NCBI GenBank assembly: GCA_947598425.1
Contig: CANQFH010000019.1
Coordinates: 1-13,839, forward strand
Source: an uncultured Bacilli bacterium
Lineage (GTDB): Bacteria > Bacillota_I > Bacilli_A > RF39 > UBA660
Length of the DNA stretch: 13,839 bases
Direction: 5' to 3'
Shown here piece by piece: positions 7,622 to 13,433 of the stretch (within the stretch, counting starts at the first letter, position 1; each line of letters starts with the position of its first letter). The notes under the pieces were generated by a model. The model saw only the letters and a list, made by a program, of their open reading frames with translations, searched no databases and had not been told where the DNA came from. The position numbers and the translations under genes are program-made.

Positions 7622-7771
7622 TTATCTACTTTCTCTATTGTTACTACGAGAACTGTTGTTTTCTTTTCTATTACCATTTCTAGAACTATTACAACTACTT
7701 TGTCTGTTGTTATTAGATCTAGAACTGTTTCTAGAACTGTTATTACTACTACTGTTATTATTTCTAATCAT
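7622..7771 (-). CDS. Small Asn/Ser/Arg-rich protein (49 aa)
   Basis: A short gene of no recognised family. The 49 residues contain 16 Asn, 16 Ser and 9 Arg, together 84 per cent, with a repeated NSSR unit at 11-14, 15-18, 28-31 and 39-42, one Cys (27) and no hydrophobic residue beyond Met1-Ile2. It is predicted to be disordered and strongly basic; binding to nucleic acid or to an acidic partner is plausible but is inference. Support for a real gene: a very strong AGGAGGG site nine bases before the ATG, a clean TAA, a terminator just after, and a position downstream of and codirectional with the ZIP gene 84 bases away. Against: low-complexity AT-rich DNA can give such reading frames by chance, although AGA, AGT and AAC codons here are not the AT-richest choice. 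Confidence 0.65.
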   Translation of the reverse strand: MIRNNNSSSNNSSRNSSRSNNNRQSSCNSSRNGNRKENNSSRSNNRESR

Positions 7772-7788
7772 TTTTCTTCCCTCCTGAT

Positions 7789-7817
7789 ATTATTATGGAC
7801 TAAGTCTTAATAATAAT
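7789..7817. repeat. Imperfect inverted repeat in the leader of the small Asn/Ser/Arg gene
   Basis: ATTATTAT-GGACT, one base, AGTC-TTAATAATAAT forms an imperfect dyad just upstream of the AGGAGGG site of the small gene and after the ZIP stop. No T-run follows on the minus strand, so it is not an obvious terminator. It could be an operator, an RNA-stabilising hairpin or chance. Confidence 0.35.
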
Positions 7818-7855
7818 ACTTTATTTTATTGGAAATATGTGGAGTAGATGGTAAA

Positions 7856-8602
7856 TTATAGTAAAAAGTGATTTATTAAAATTAATATTATTCCTGTAAA
7901 TAATCCTAAATAAATGTATTTATGATGGTTATAACTTAAAGCTTTGGGTAGCATTTCTTCAATGGCTAAGGTAATCATTATCCCGGCCACAAAAAGTAGA
8001 ATAATATCAATCATATAAGTGGTTATATAACGTTTTAAAAAGATAAAGGCTAATAATGCTCCCAAAGGTTCAGCTAAGCCTGAGATAAATGTATTAAATA
8101 AAGCTTTTTTCTTGGACTTAGTAGCGTAATAAATTGGAACTGCAATAGATATACCTTCAGGAATATTATGAAACATTATTGCTAAAGATAATTTAAAACC
8201 TAAGGAGATATCTTGAATACTACTTATAAATGTAGCAATACCCTCAGGAAAATTATGAATCATCAATGCTGTCATACTTAGTATGCCTAATTTATATAAT
8301 GAATTAGTTTTATTAGATAATAATTTATTTATTAATAAAATAGCTAATATACCTAAAATAAAAGCCAATATAATTATTAAAATACCTTTAAAATAACTAG
8401 TATTAAGTAAAATATTCAGAACTGAAGAAGGTATTAAATCAGTAAGACTAATACCAATCATGATAGCTATTGAAAAAGATAGTGAAAATGTAATAAATTT
8501 GTCGATTTTGTTTTCTTTAATATTTATAAATATTATTAATCCCCCTAAAAGAGTAGACATACCAGCCATTGTAGACATTAAAAAAGCATTTATTGTACTC
8601 AT
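7856..8602 (-). CDS. ZIP family divalent metal transporter (248 aa)
   Basis: Integral membrane importer of Zn2+ or a related divalent cation, GufA/ZupT-like. Seven to eight hydrophobic helices span the sequence. The metal-site motifs are intact: HNFPEG at 116-121 in helix 4 and HNIPEG at 145-150 in helix 5, with SGLAEPLGA at 174-182 and EEMLPKA at 215-221 in later helices. The N-terminus (MAGMSTLLGGLI, 12-23) and DLIP at 55-58 also fit. Length matches ZupT/GufA proteins. AGGTGA precedes the ATG by about seven bases. It lies at the left border of the 530-base gene-free region and is followed 84 bases later by the small Asn/Ser/Arg gene on the same strand. No Zur or MntR-like operator was recognised upstream. 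Confidence 0.93.
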   Translation of the reverse strand: MSTINAFLMSTMAGMSTLLGGLIIFINIKENKIDKFITFSLSFSIAIMIGISLTDLIPSSVLNILLNTSYFKGILIIILAFILGILAILLINKLLSNKTNSLYKLGILSMTALMIHNFPEGIATFISSIQDISLGFKLSLAIMFHNIPEGISIAVPIYYATKSKKKALFNTFISGLAEPLGALLAFIFLKRYITTYMIDIILLFVAGIMITLAIEEMLPKALSYNHHKYIYLGLFTGIILILINHFLL

Positions 8603-8806
8603 TAATATTCACCTAATAAATTCTATGATAATTATTGAGTAGTAGAAGGGTAGGAATGTTATTTTTTAAATTACTTATACTCTTTTAATGTAATGTATAT
8701 ATTGTATATTATTAATATTATAAGAACAAAAGTATTGTTATAAATTTTTAGTATTGTTTTTACTATTTTAGGTGAATAATTTATATGCCAATTAGTAGTA
8801 GGGGAT

Positions 8807-8822
8807 AATAATATATATTATT
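8807..8822. repeat. 16-bp perfect palindrome
   Basis: AATAATATATATTATT is identical to its reverse complement. It is pure A/T and has no T-run after it. It sits 21 bases left of the dif-like site. It may be a protein-binding site, or only a by-product of AT richness. Confidence 0.5.
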
Positions 8823-8843
8823 CCTAAATAATTTCCAAGGCTT

Positions 8844-8871
8844 GGTTTACATAATATACATTATGTTTAAA
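8844..8871. other. dif: Candidate chromosomal dif site (Xer recombination target)
   Basis: Left arm GGTTTACATAA (8844-8854), centre TATACA (8855-8860), right arm TTATGTTTAAA (8861-8871): two 11-bp arms in inverted orientation around six bases, the exact dif geometry. Compared with the Escherichia coli dif as I remember it, 21 of 28 positions agree on the plus strand. Read on the minus strand, the centre is TGTATA, identical to E. coli, and the following arm TTATGTAAACC matches the Bacillus subtilis XerD arm at 10 of 11 positions. Which arm binds XerC or XerD cannot be settled. It is intergenic, 1.26 kb from a xerD-like gene, near the place where gene orientation switches. An ordinary operator is the main alternative. 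Confidence 0.78.
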
Positions 8872-9015
8872 TTGTGAACAGCTTTTTTTGGGTATGTTTT
8901 AAAGCAATTTTAAAGAACAATACATAAATAACATATCAAAATAAAATAATAATTAATTATAAATCAAAACAAAATTAAATTTTAAATAATTCCTAATAAT
9001 AAATTTAAATTGTAT

Positions 9016-9088
9016 TATAACCTTATTTATATATAGTAATAAGGATTATACGCGCATATATCATATTTAATATATTAATAAGGTTATA
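9016..9088. repeat. 12-bp inverted repeat with a third imperfect copy between the arms
   Basis: TATAACCTTATT (9016-9027) and AATAAGGTTATA (9077-9088) are perfect reverse complements. Between them AATAAGGATTATA (9038-9050) is nearly the same as the right arm with one extra base, so the left arm can pair with either. No T-run follows. The spacer holds ACGCGC (9050-9055), the only GC patch nearby. Function unknown. Confidence 0.6.
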
Positions 9089-9101
9089 TAATATATTATC
9101 C

Positions 9102-9127
9102 AAAATAAAAGAGAGTAATTAGCTCTC
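9102..9127 (-). terminator. Terminator of the HTH / Cys-rich membrane protein unit
   Basis: Read on the minus strand, GAGAG (9123-9127) pairs with CTCTC (9111-9115) around a 7-base loop, followed by TTTTATTTT (9102-9110). The stem is short, but it stands six bases after the stop codon. Confidence 0.6.
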
Positions 9128-9132
9128 AAAGA

Positions 9133-10005
9133 TTATTTAGATAGAGGTTCAGAACTTACCCAGTAATAAGTTTTATTATCACCTTTTTTGTATACATGTT
9201 TATATTTAATTGCATATTTTTCCATAAAATGATAGTCAATATCTTTAGTTTTATTTGATACATATTCTTTTGTGCATTCTTTGTTCTCAGATGTAGTAGA
9301 AGTGTAAGAGTTATAACATTTATTTTCATTTATTTTTACAAAGTAATCATAGATTTCAATGCTACTACCCTTTTTAACTGCTTTTTCCATAACTCTATAT
9401 ATTATTGATTCACTACCAATTGTATAAGTAAATGTTTCTGATAAGCCACAATAATATTTATCATCTTTAGCATAACATATATGAAAATTATCTACTTTAA
9501 ATCCAGTACCAGTTAATTCTTCTCCATACATTTTTTTATAAGTATCATTTAAAACATTTTTATCATAAACAGTAACCTTACATACTTTAGTATCCTCTTC
9601 AGTTTTAAATATCATATCATCTTGTACACAAGTGGAATTCTTCTTATCACTAGCCCACTCTTCTTCAGTCTTATTTGAAATATCTGATTTTTGATAAGCA
9701 AGACAAACTTTTGTTTCTAAACTGACATCTTTAGCATTGACTTTCCCATCATCATAAGCAAATAATCCTTCACAATTGCTTAAATCATCTGTACTAAAAT
9801 AATTATGAAGTTCTACAACTAAATCATCTTCTAGATCTAATTGCTTACCCCCCACTATTCTTATTACTAATAACACTACTGCGATAATAGCTAAAATAAC
9901 TAGAAGAACAATTAATAATTTATCATTAGTTTTTTTATTTCCTTTAACTTTTGTTTTTTTATTATCTTTATTTTTTATTTCTTTTTTATTATTATTTTTT
10001 ACCAT
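9133..10005 (-). CDS. Membrane-anchored protein with eight-cysteine extracellular domain (290 aa)
   Basis: Family not recognised. Residues 1-29 are strongly Lys/Asn-rich and probably cytoplasmic. Residues 30-51 form a single transmembrane helix (LLIVLLVILAIIAVVLLVIRIV). The remaining ~240 residues would then lie outside the cell. They contain eight cysteines at 78, 101, 126, 142, 177, 186, 230 and 244, evenly spread and even in number, consistent with four disulfides. The Lys-rich inside and C-out orientation follow the positive-inside rule. GAGGAG stands seven bases before the ATG. It is 36 bases downstream of the helix-turn-helix gene with no terminator between, so both probably share that gene's strong promoter. 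A terminator follows. Role unknown; a regulated surface factor or sensor partner is conceivable. Confidence 0.82.
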   Translation of the reverse strand: MVKNNNKKEIKNKDNKKTKVKGNKKTNDKLLIVLLVILAIIAVVLLVIRIVGGKQLDLEDDLVVELHNYFSTDDLSNCEGLFAYDDGKVNAKDVSLETKVCLAYQKSDISNKTEEEWASDKKNSTCVQDDMIFKTEEDTKVCKVTVYDKNVLNDTYKKMYGEELTGTGFKVDNFHICYAKDDKYYCGLSETFTYTIGSESIIYRVMEKAVKKGSSIEIYDYFVKINENKCYNSYTSTTSENKECTKEYVSNKTKDIDYHFMEKYAIKYKHVYKKGDNKTYYWVSSEPLSK

Positions 10006-10041
10006 AACGCTTCTCCTCTATTCCCTTTTTTTATTTTTATA

Positions 10042-10812
10042 CTATACTTTTCTTGATTGAATTTCTGCTATTTTTTCAAATACTTCGGCAGCATTGCTTT
10101 CATTAATCTCAGTATATCCAAGTTCTTTTAAAGCTTGAATCTTAGTAGTATTTAATTGTTGTGTTCTACTTAATTTTTCTTCTTTTTTAGCCTCTATTTC
10201 TTGAACAAATTTTCTTCTATTTTCAGCAACTTTACTTTTACTTGCCCCACCATTATTATATAAATTCAAAGCTGCATATAAAATACTTTCAAAGATAAAT
10301 TGTTTATCTTCATTAAAGGCAAATTCTTCAGAATTAATAAATCCATTAGTTTTAGCCATATATGCTAAAATATATTTAATCTCTGGGACATTATCCATAG
10401 ATTGTAATAAATTATATAAGTATTTAATGGCTGAAAAATCATTATTTTTATTTTCTTCTAATTTTTCCTTTAATAAAAATACAATATCATTTAATAATAA
10501 TCTACTTTCTTTATCTAAGCCTTTTAAATCTAAAATGTTTTCCATTTCTGAACCGTTTTTAACTCCAATATTTAATCTTTTTTCGACATTCATTAAATAT
10601 TCTGTATCAACCTTAATCGCTGCTAATTCTTCATTAGTTCCCTCTTTTAAATCAAGAAGTTGTAATAGTAATATTTTCTTTTCTTTTGGCCATTTATCTA
10701 AGCTATCTAAAACTAGATAATTATAAACCATTTGTCTAGACACACCTAAGTACTTTGATAATCTTACTTTAGAAACCCCTAATTCTTGCAATAAATCATT
10801 TAACTTATCCAT
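10042..10812 (-). CDS. Helix-turn-helix DNA-binding protein with long C-terminal region (256 aa)
   Basis: Likely a transcription factor. The N-terminus carries an XRE-like helix-turn-helix at about 12-34 (GVSKVRLSKYLGVSRQMVYNYL), in which SRQMVYNYL would be the recognition helix. The C-terminal ~200 residues are mostly helical, without membrane segment or known effector motif. Residues ~197-256 are highly charged (ENRRKFVQEIEAKKEEKL) and may form a coiled coil or oligomerisation arm. A GTG three codons upstream (10819-10821) is in frame; neither start has a good ribosome-binding site and I prefer the ATG at 10810-10812 because MDKLNDLL opens a normal helix. The gene has a consensus sigma-A promoter overlapped by a perfect palindrome, so it may repress itself. 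It is the first gene of a unit with the Cys-rich membrane protein. Confidence 0.82.
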   Translation of the reverse strand: MDKLNDLLQELGVSKVRLSKYLGVSRQMVYNYLVLDSLDKWPKEKKILLLQLLDLKEGTNEELAAIKVDTEYLMNVEKRLNIGVKNGSEMENILDLKGLDKESRLLLNDIVFLLKEKLEENKNNDFSAIKYLYNLLQSMDNVPEIKYILAYMAKTNGFINSEEFAFNEDKQFIFESILYAALNLYNNGGASKSKVAENRRKFVQEIEAKKEEKLSRTQQLNTTKIQALKELGYTEINESNAAEVFEKIAEIQSRKV

Positions 10813-10838
10813 GACACTCACTACTTTCTACTATTTAC

Positions 10839-10852
10839 AATATAATTATATT
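10839..10852. promoter_or_regulatory. Palindromic operator candidate over the -10 box
   Basis: AATATAATTATATT is a perfect 14-bp palindrome that covers the -10 box and reaches the predicted transcription start. A dimeric regulator bound here would block the promoter. The adjacent HTH protein is the natural candidate, but AT-rich palindromes are common, so this is inference. Confidence 0.45.
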
Positions 10853-10873
10853 AACTTAACACTTTGTTGTCAA
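10845..10873 (-). promoter_or_regulatory. Perfect consensus sigma-A promoter of the HTH gene
   Basis: Minus strand: TTGACA (10868-10873), exactly 17 bases (10851-10867), TATAAT (10845-10850). All twelve core bases match consensus. The predicted start is near 10838, about 26 bases before the preferred ATG. Confidence 0.9.
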
Positions 10874-10904
10874 GGAATTTGTTAAAATTTTATTATAATT
10901 GTTT

Positions 10905-11552
10905 TTATACTAAATCATTTCTCTTAATTATATATAGTTTTTTCTTTTTATAAAAGCAATAAAAGATATCTTTAACTTTTAAATTTTTAGAATTTAAAAT
11001 ATATTCTAACCAGGTTTCATTCTTTTTAATGTATTTTAATGCCTTCTTTTGAATTGTACCATCTAATATTAATGGCATGGGATATGCTGAAGGGGTCTTT
11101 AAAAAATTATATTTAAAAATCGATAATTTACCATTGGGTTCTAGAAATGCATATTCAACATCTTCAATATTTTTTATCTCTTTTTGTCTTAAACTTAATA
11201 AAAGATTATCCATACTATATCTTTGTTTAACCATTTCATTATAATTAATTTTACCATTACAAATAATTAAGGATGGCTTACCATCAAAAAAGGTTCTTAT
11301 TTTACGAGATTTAATTGATATAAAGGCTAATATTATTTCTAAAATAACTAGAAGCGCTATTGGCATTATAGTCATAAAGATACTGTCTTTAATATTTTCG
11401 ATAGATATAGCTATTAATTCTGCAATCAAAATAGATACCATTAAATCAATAACTCCAAGTTGGCCAATTTCTCTTTTTCCCATTAAACGATAACAAAAGA
11501 TAACATAAAAGTAAAAAAATGCTGTTCTAAATAACACTTGTAGTAATTCCAT
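10905..11552 (-). CDS. DUF421 / YetF-domain membrane protein (215 aa)
   Basis: Conserved membrane protein of the YetF/YrbG (DUF421) family; molecular function not established. Three hydrophobic helices lie at about 5-22, 36-53 and 57-79. The signature GKREIGQLGVIDLMVSIL occupies 25-42. A soluble YetF domain of two small alpha/beta units follows, with GKP at 91-93, LLLSLRQKEI at 117-126 and DVEYAFLEPNGKLSI at 131-145. Length is normal for the short members. AGGTGAT precedes the ATG. In Bacillus subtilis the DUF421 gene yrbG is next to yrzE, yrbF (yajC), tgt and queA. Here the same set is present, but this gene points away from the TIGR04086 gene. No clear terminator was seen after it. Confidence 0.9.
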   Translation of the reverse strand: MELLQVLFRTAFFYFYVIFCYRLMGKREIGQLGVIDLMVSILIAELIAISIENIKDSIFMTIMPIALLVILEIILAFISIKSRKIRTFFDGKPSLIICNGKINYNEMVKQRYSMDNLLLSLRQKEIKNIEDVEYAFLEPNGKLSIFKYNFLKTPSAYPMPLILDGTIQKKALKYIKKNETWLEYILNSKNLKVKDIFYCFYKKKKLYIIKRNDLV

Positions 11553-11604
11553 AAGATCACCTAAATTTATTATGGTTTATTTCATATATTTTTAATCACT
11601 TGCT

Positions 11605-11610
11605 TATAAT
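11605..11610 (+). promoter_or_regulatory. Probable -10 element of the TIGR04086 gene
   Basis: A perfect TATAAT seven to eleven bases before the ribosome-binding site AGGTGA (11616-11621); TTCATA (11581-11586) is a weak -35 at 18 bases. The predicted start is near 11617, so the transcript would begin at or just inside the Shine-Dalgarno sequence. Confidence 0.45.
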
Positions 11611-11626
11611 TTATTAGGTGATTATA

Positions 11627-11995
11627 TTGAAAAAAATTATTAATTATTCTAAATTTGTAAGTATCTTTTTGATTATTGAATTAATGCTAACATTTATATT
11701 AAGTTTATTTAATTTGTTAGGCCTTAATAGTGGAATCACAAGCATTATGGCATTAATTAGTAATATAATACTGATATTTGTATTAAGTTTTATTAATGCG
11801 TTTAAATTAAAGAAAAAAGGGTTTTTAGAAGGGATTATTTTAGGTTTAATATTTATAATAGTGATGATTATTATTAAATTAATATTATTTGATAATTCTA
11901 TAAGTATTGCTACTTTTATTTATTATGCTATATTAATTATTACTAGTTCTTTAGGTGGTATGTTTGGGGTAAATAAAAAAAGTAAGAATAAATAA
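11627..11995 (+). CDS. TIGR04086/YrzE-like four-helix membrane protein (122 aa)
   Basis: Small integral membrane protein of unknown function with four hydrophobic helices at about 9-33, 36-58, 66-87 and 95-112. KKKGFLEGIILGLI (62-75) and the C-terminal SLGGMFGVNKK (108-118) match the pattern of the TIGR04086 family (YrzE of Bacillus), and the tgt/DUF421 neighbourhood agrees. A GTG at 11618 is in frame but lies inside the ribosome-binding site. TTG at 11627 has AGGTGA six bases upstream and gives the typical MKKIINYSKF start, so a TTG start is proposed. It is the only plus-strand gene right of the dif-like site. Its stop abuts, without a spare base, the stop of the convergent pilin-like gene. 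Confidence 0.8.
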   Translation: MKKIINYSKFVSIFLIIELMLTFILSLFNLLGLNSGITSIMALISNIILIFVLSFINAFKLKKKGFLEGIILGLIFIIVMIIIKLILFDNSISIATFIYYAILIITSSLGGMFGVNKKSKNK

Positions 11996-12005
11996 TTATC
12001 TTACT
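11974..12005 (-). terminator. Terminator of the queA-tgt operon, overlapping the convergent gene
   Basis: Minus strand: AGTAAGATAA (11996-12005) pairs with TTATTCTTACT (11981-11991) with one bulged base and a 4-base loop, then seven T residues (complement of 11974-11980). Stop codons of both convergent genes lie in the loop and stem. On the plus strand no T-run follows. Confidence 0.7.
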
Positions 12006-12307
12006 ACTATAAATTCAAAATTATTATCATCTCTTAAGACGTAACATGATTCACTATAATATTCTTTACTGATAGGATCAATAACTTTATCTAAGTAATT
12101 ATTATCGTATAATTCTTTTAATGTAATCTTTTCATTCAAACATTTATCTTCTAAATAACACTTTCGAGCACTTTCAATAATTTTATCTTCCACTACTAAA
12201 TAAAGATTATCTACGTGATTTTTAACTACTTTATAAAAGGTTGGAACACTTATTATTAAAATAATCAAAACAATACTTACAATAACTGATATTTTATTTA
12301 TATTCAT
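11996..12307 (-). CDS. Small single-helix membrane protein, pilin-like in form (103 aa)
   Basis: No firm family. Residues 6-24 form one hydrophobic helix right at the N-terminus, followed by an amphipathic helix (~25-48) and a small C-terminal domain with three cysteines (50, 56, 88). The order long N-terminal helix, then ITLKELYDNNYLDKVIDP (61-78) and SESCYVL (85-91) resembles pilin-like proteins of gut Bacillota, but a prepilin peptidase motif is missing, so this is a shape comparison only. In-frame ATGs exist at 12340 and 12319. The ATG at 12305-12307 is preferred because it begins just before the helix and follows GGTGAAGG within the end of tgt, whose last codons it overlaps by 14 bases. 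It occupies the place of yajC in the Bacillus queA-tgt-yajC order but has no YajC signature. Confidence 0.72.
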   Translation of the reverse strand: MNINKISVIVSIVLIILIISVPTFYKVVKNHVDNLYLVVEDKIIESARKCYLEDKCLNEKITLKELYDNNYLDKVIDPISKEYYSESCYVLRDDNNFEFIVVR

Positions 12308-13421
12308 AACCTTCACCATAATATTTCTTAATAAACTCATCTCGATACTCTTCTAAAGTATCGTTTTTGATATTTTCTCTTATTTCTTTCATTAAATTAG
12401 TTAAAAAGCTAATATTATGAATGGATAATAATCTAGCTCCAAAAGTTTCATTGACATTTATTAAATGTTTAATATAAGCTTTAGTATAATGCTGACAGGC
12501 ATAACAATTACATTCGCTATCTATTGGAGTAAAATCTTCCTTATATTTGCTATTTTTCAGATTTATTTTACCATGTGTTGTATATGCGTGACCATGACGT
12601 GCTAATCTAGTTGGAGATACGCAGTCAAATAAGTCAATGCCTCTCATAACATTCTCTATTAAATCGATTGGATCACCAACACCCATTAAATATCGTAATT
12701 TATCTTCAGGTAAGTATTTAGTAGCATAAGATACCATTTTATACATAGTGGGTTTATCTTCTCCGACACTTGTTCCTCCAATGGAATAGCCATCAAAATC
12801 CATTTTAACTAATTCTTCTGCACAATGACGTCTTAAATCTTCAAAATCGCCACCTTGAACTATGCCAAATAACATTTGCTCGGGATTATTAAAAACATCT
12901 TTACCTCTTTTAGCCCATCTTAAGGTTCTTTCAACACTTTTTTCAATATACTCTCGAGTGCTAGGCCATTTAACACATTCATCAAAACTCATTATAATAT
13001 CGCTTTGTAATTTCATTTGAATTTTGATAGAATCTTCTGGAGTTAAAAATAAACTATCACCATTTTCAAAATTTTTAAAATGAACGCCTTCTTCAGTAAT
13101 ATCCTTAGGATTTGCTAAACTAAATACTTGAAAACCACCACTATCAGTTAATATTGGTCCATCATAATTCATAAATTTATGTAATCCCCCAGCTTTACTA
13201 ACAATATCCTCTCCTGGATGTAAATGTAAGTGATATGTATTAGCTAAAATTATTCCACAACCAATTTCTTTTAATTCTTCTGGAGCTAAAGTTTTAACTG
13301 TTGCATTAGTACCAACTGGCATAAACATTGGGGTTTCATAAACTTGACCATTAAATGTAAATTCTCCCAAACGAGCCATATTTCTTTTAGATTTTTGTTT
13401 TAATTTATATTCTAACCTCAT
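12294..13421 (-). CDS. tgt: Queuine tRNA-ribosyltransferase, tRNA-guanine transglycosylase (375 aa)
   Basis: Exchanges guanine-34 of GUN tRNAs (Asp, Asn, His, Tyr) for preQ1 in the queuosine pathway. All hallmarks are present: Asp93 of DSGGFQ (93-98), FGIVQGG around 185-191, SIGGTSVG (213-220), nucleophile Asp266 in GIDLFDCVSPTR (261-272), and the zinc site Cys304, Cys306, Cys309 and His335. Length fits bacterial Tgt (370-380). AGAGG stands five bases before the ATG. It follows queA by 12 bases, and its 3' end overlaps the next small gene, so the three form one operon. The product of Tgt, preQ1-tRNA, is the substrate of QueA next door. Confidence 0.97.
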   Translation of the reverse strand: MRLEYKLKQKSKRNMARLGEFTFNGQVYETPMFMPVGTNATVKTLAPEELKEIGCGIILANTYHLHLHPGEDIVSKAGGLHKFMNYDGPILTDSGGFQVFSLANPKDITEEGVHFKNFENGDSLFLTPEDSIKIQMKLQSDIIMSFDECVKWPSTREYIEKSVERTLRWAKRGKDVFNNPEQMLFGIVQGGDFEDLRRHCAEELVKMDFDGYSIGGTSVGEDKPTMYKMVSYATKYLPEDKLRYLMGVGDPIDLIENVMRGIDLFDCVSPTRLARHGHAYTTHGKINLKNSKYKEDFTPIDSECNCYACQHYTKAYIKHLINVNETFGARLLSIHNISFLTNLMKEIRENIKNDTLEEYRDEFIKKYYGEGYEYK

Positions 13422-13433
13422 ATTAACCTCTTT

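Larger units (their letters stand above)
8603..9132. other. 530-base gene-free region with dif-like site and dyads
   Basis: No reading frame with a ribosome-binding site was found on either strand. The stretch is extremely AT-rich and contains the ZIP leader on the left, a 16-bp perfect palindrome (8807-8822), a CCAAG/CTTGG dyad (8835-8845), the dif-like site (8844-8871), an inverted repeat with a third imperfect copy (9016-9088) and the terminator of the next minus-strand gene (9102-9127). I see nothing interpretable in 8880-9010. Confidence 0.7.

Noticed and set aside
7600..7780. CRISPR-like or tandem repeat signal from recurring TAGAACT units
   Set aside because: The recurring units (reverse complement AGTTCTA) are explained by the NSSR codons of the small protein; spacing is irregular and units are too short for a CRISPR array.
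8460..8642. Plus-strand open frame of 60 codons
   Set aside because: Antisense to the start of the ZIP gene, without ribosome-binding site.
8849..8866. Simple repressor operator (ACATAAT, 4 bases, ATTATGT)
   Set aside because: The symmetry extends into an 11-6-11 dif pattern with strong base agreement to known dif sites and there is no promoter evident at this place; kept only as the alternative.
10427..10720. Plus-strand open frame of 97 codons
   Set aside because: Antisense to the helix-turn-helix gene, Ser/Phe-rich shadow composition, no ribosome-binding site.
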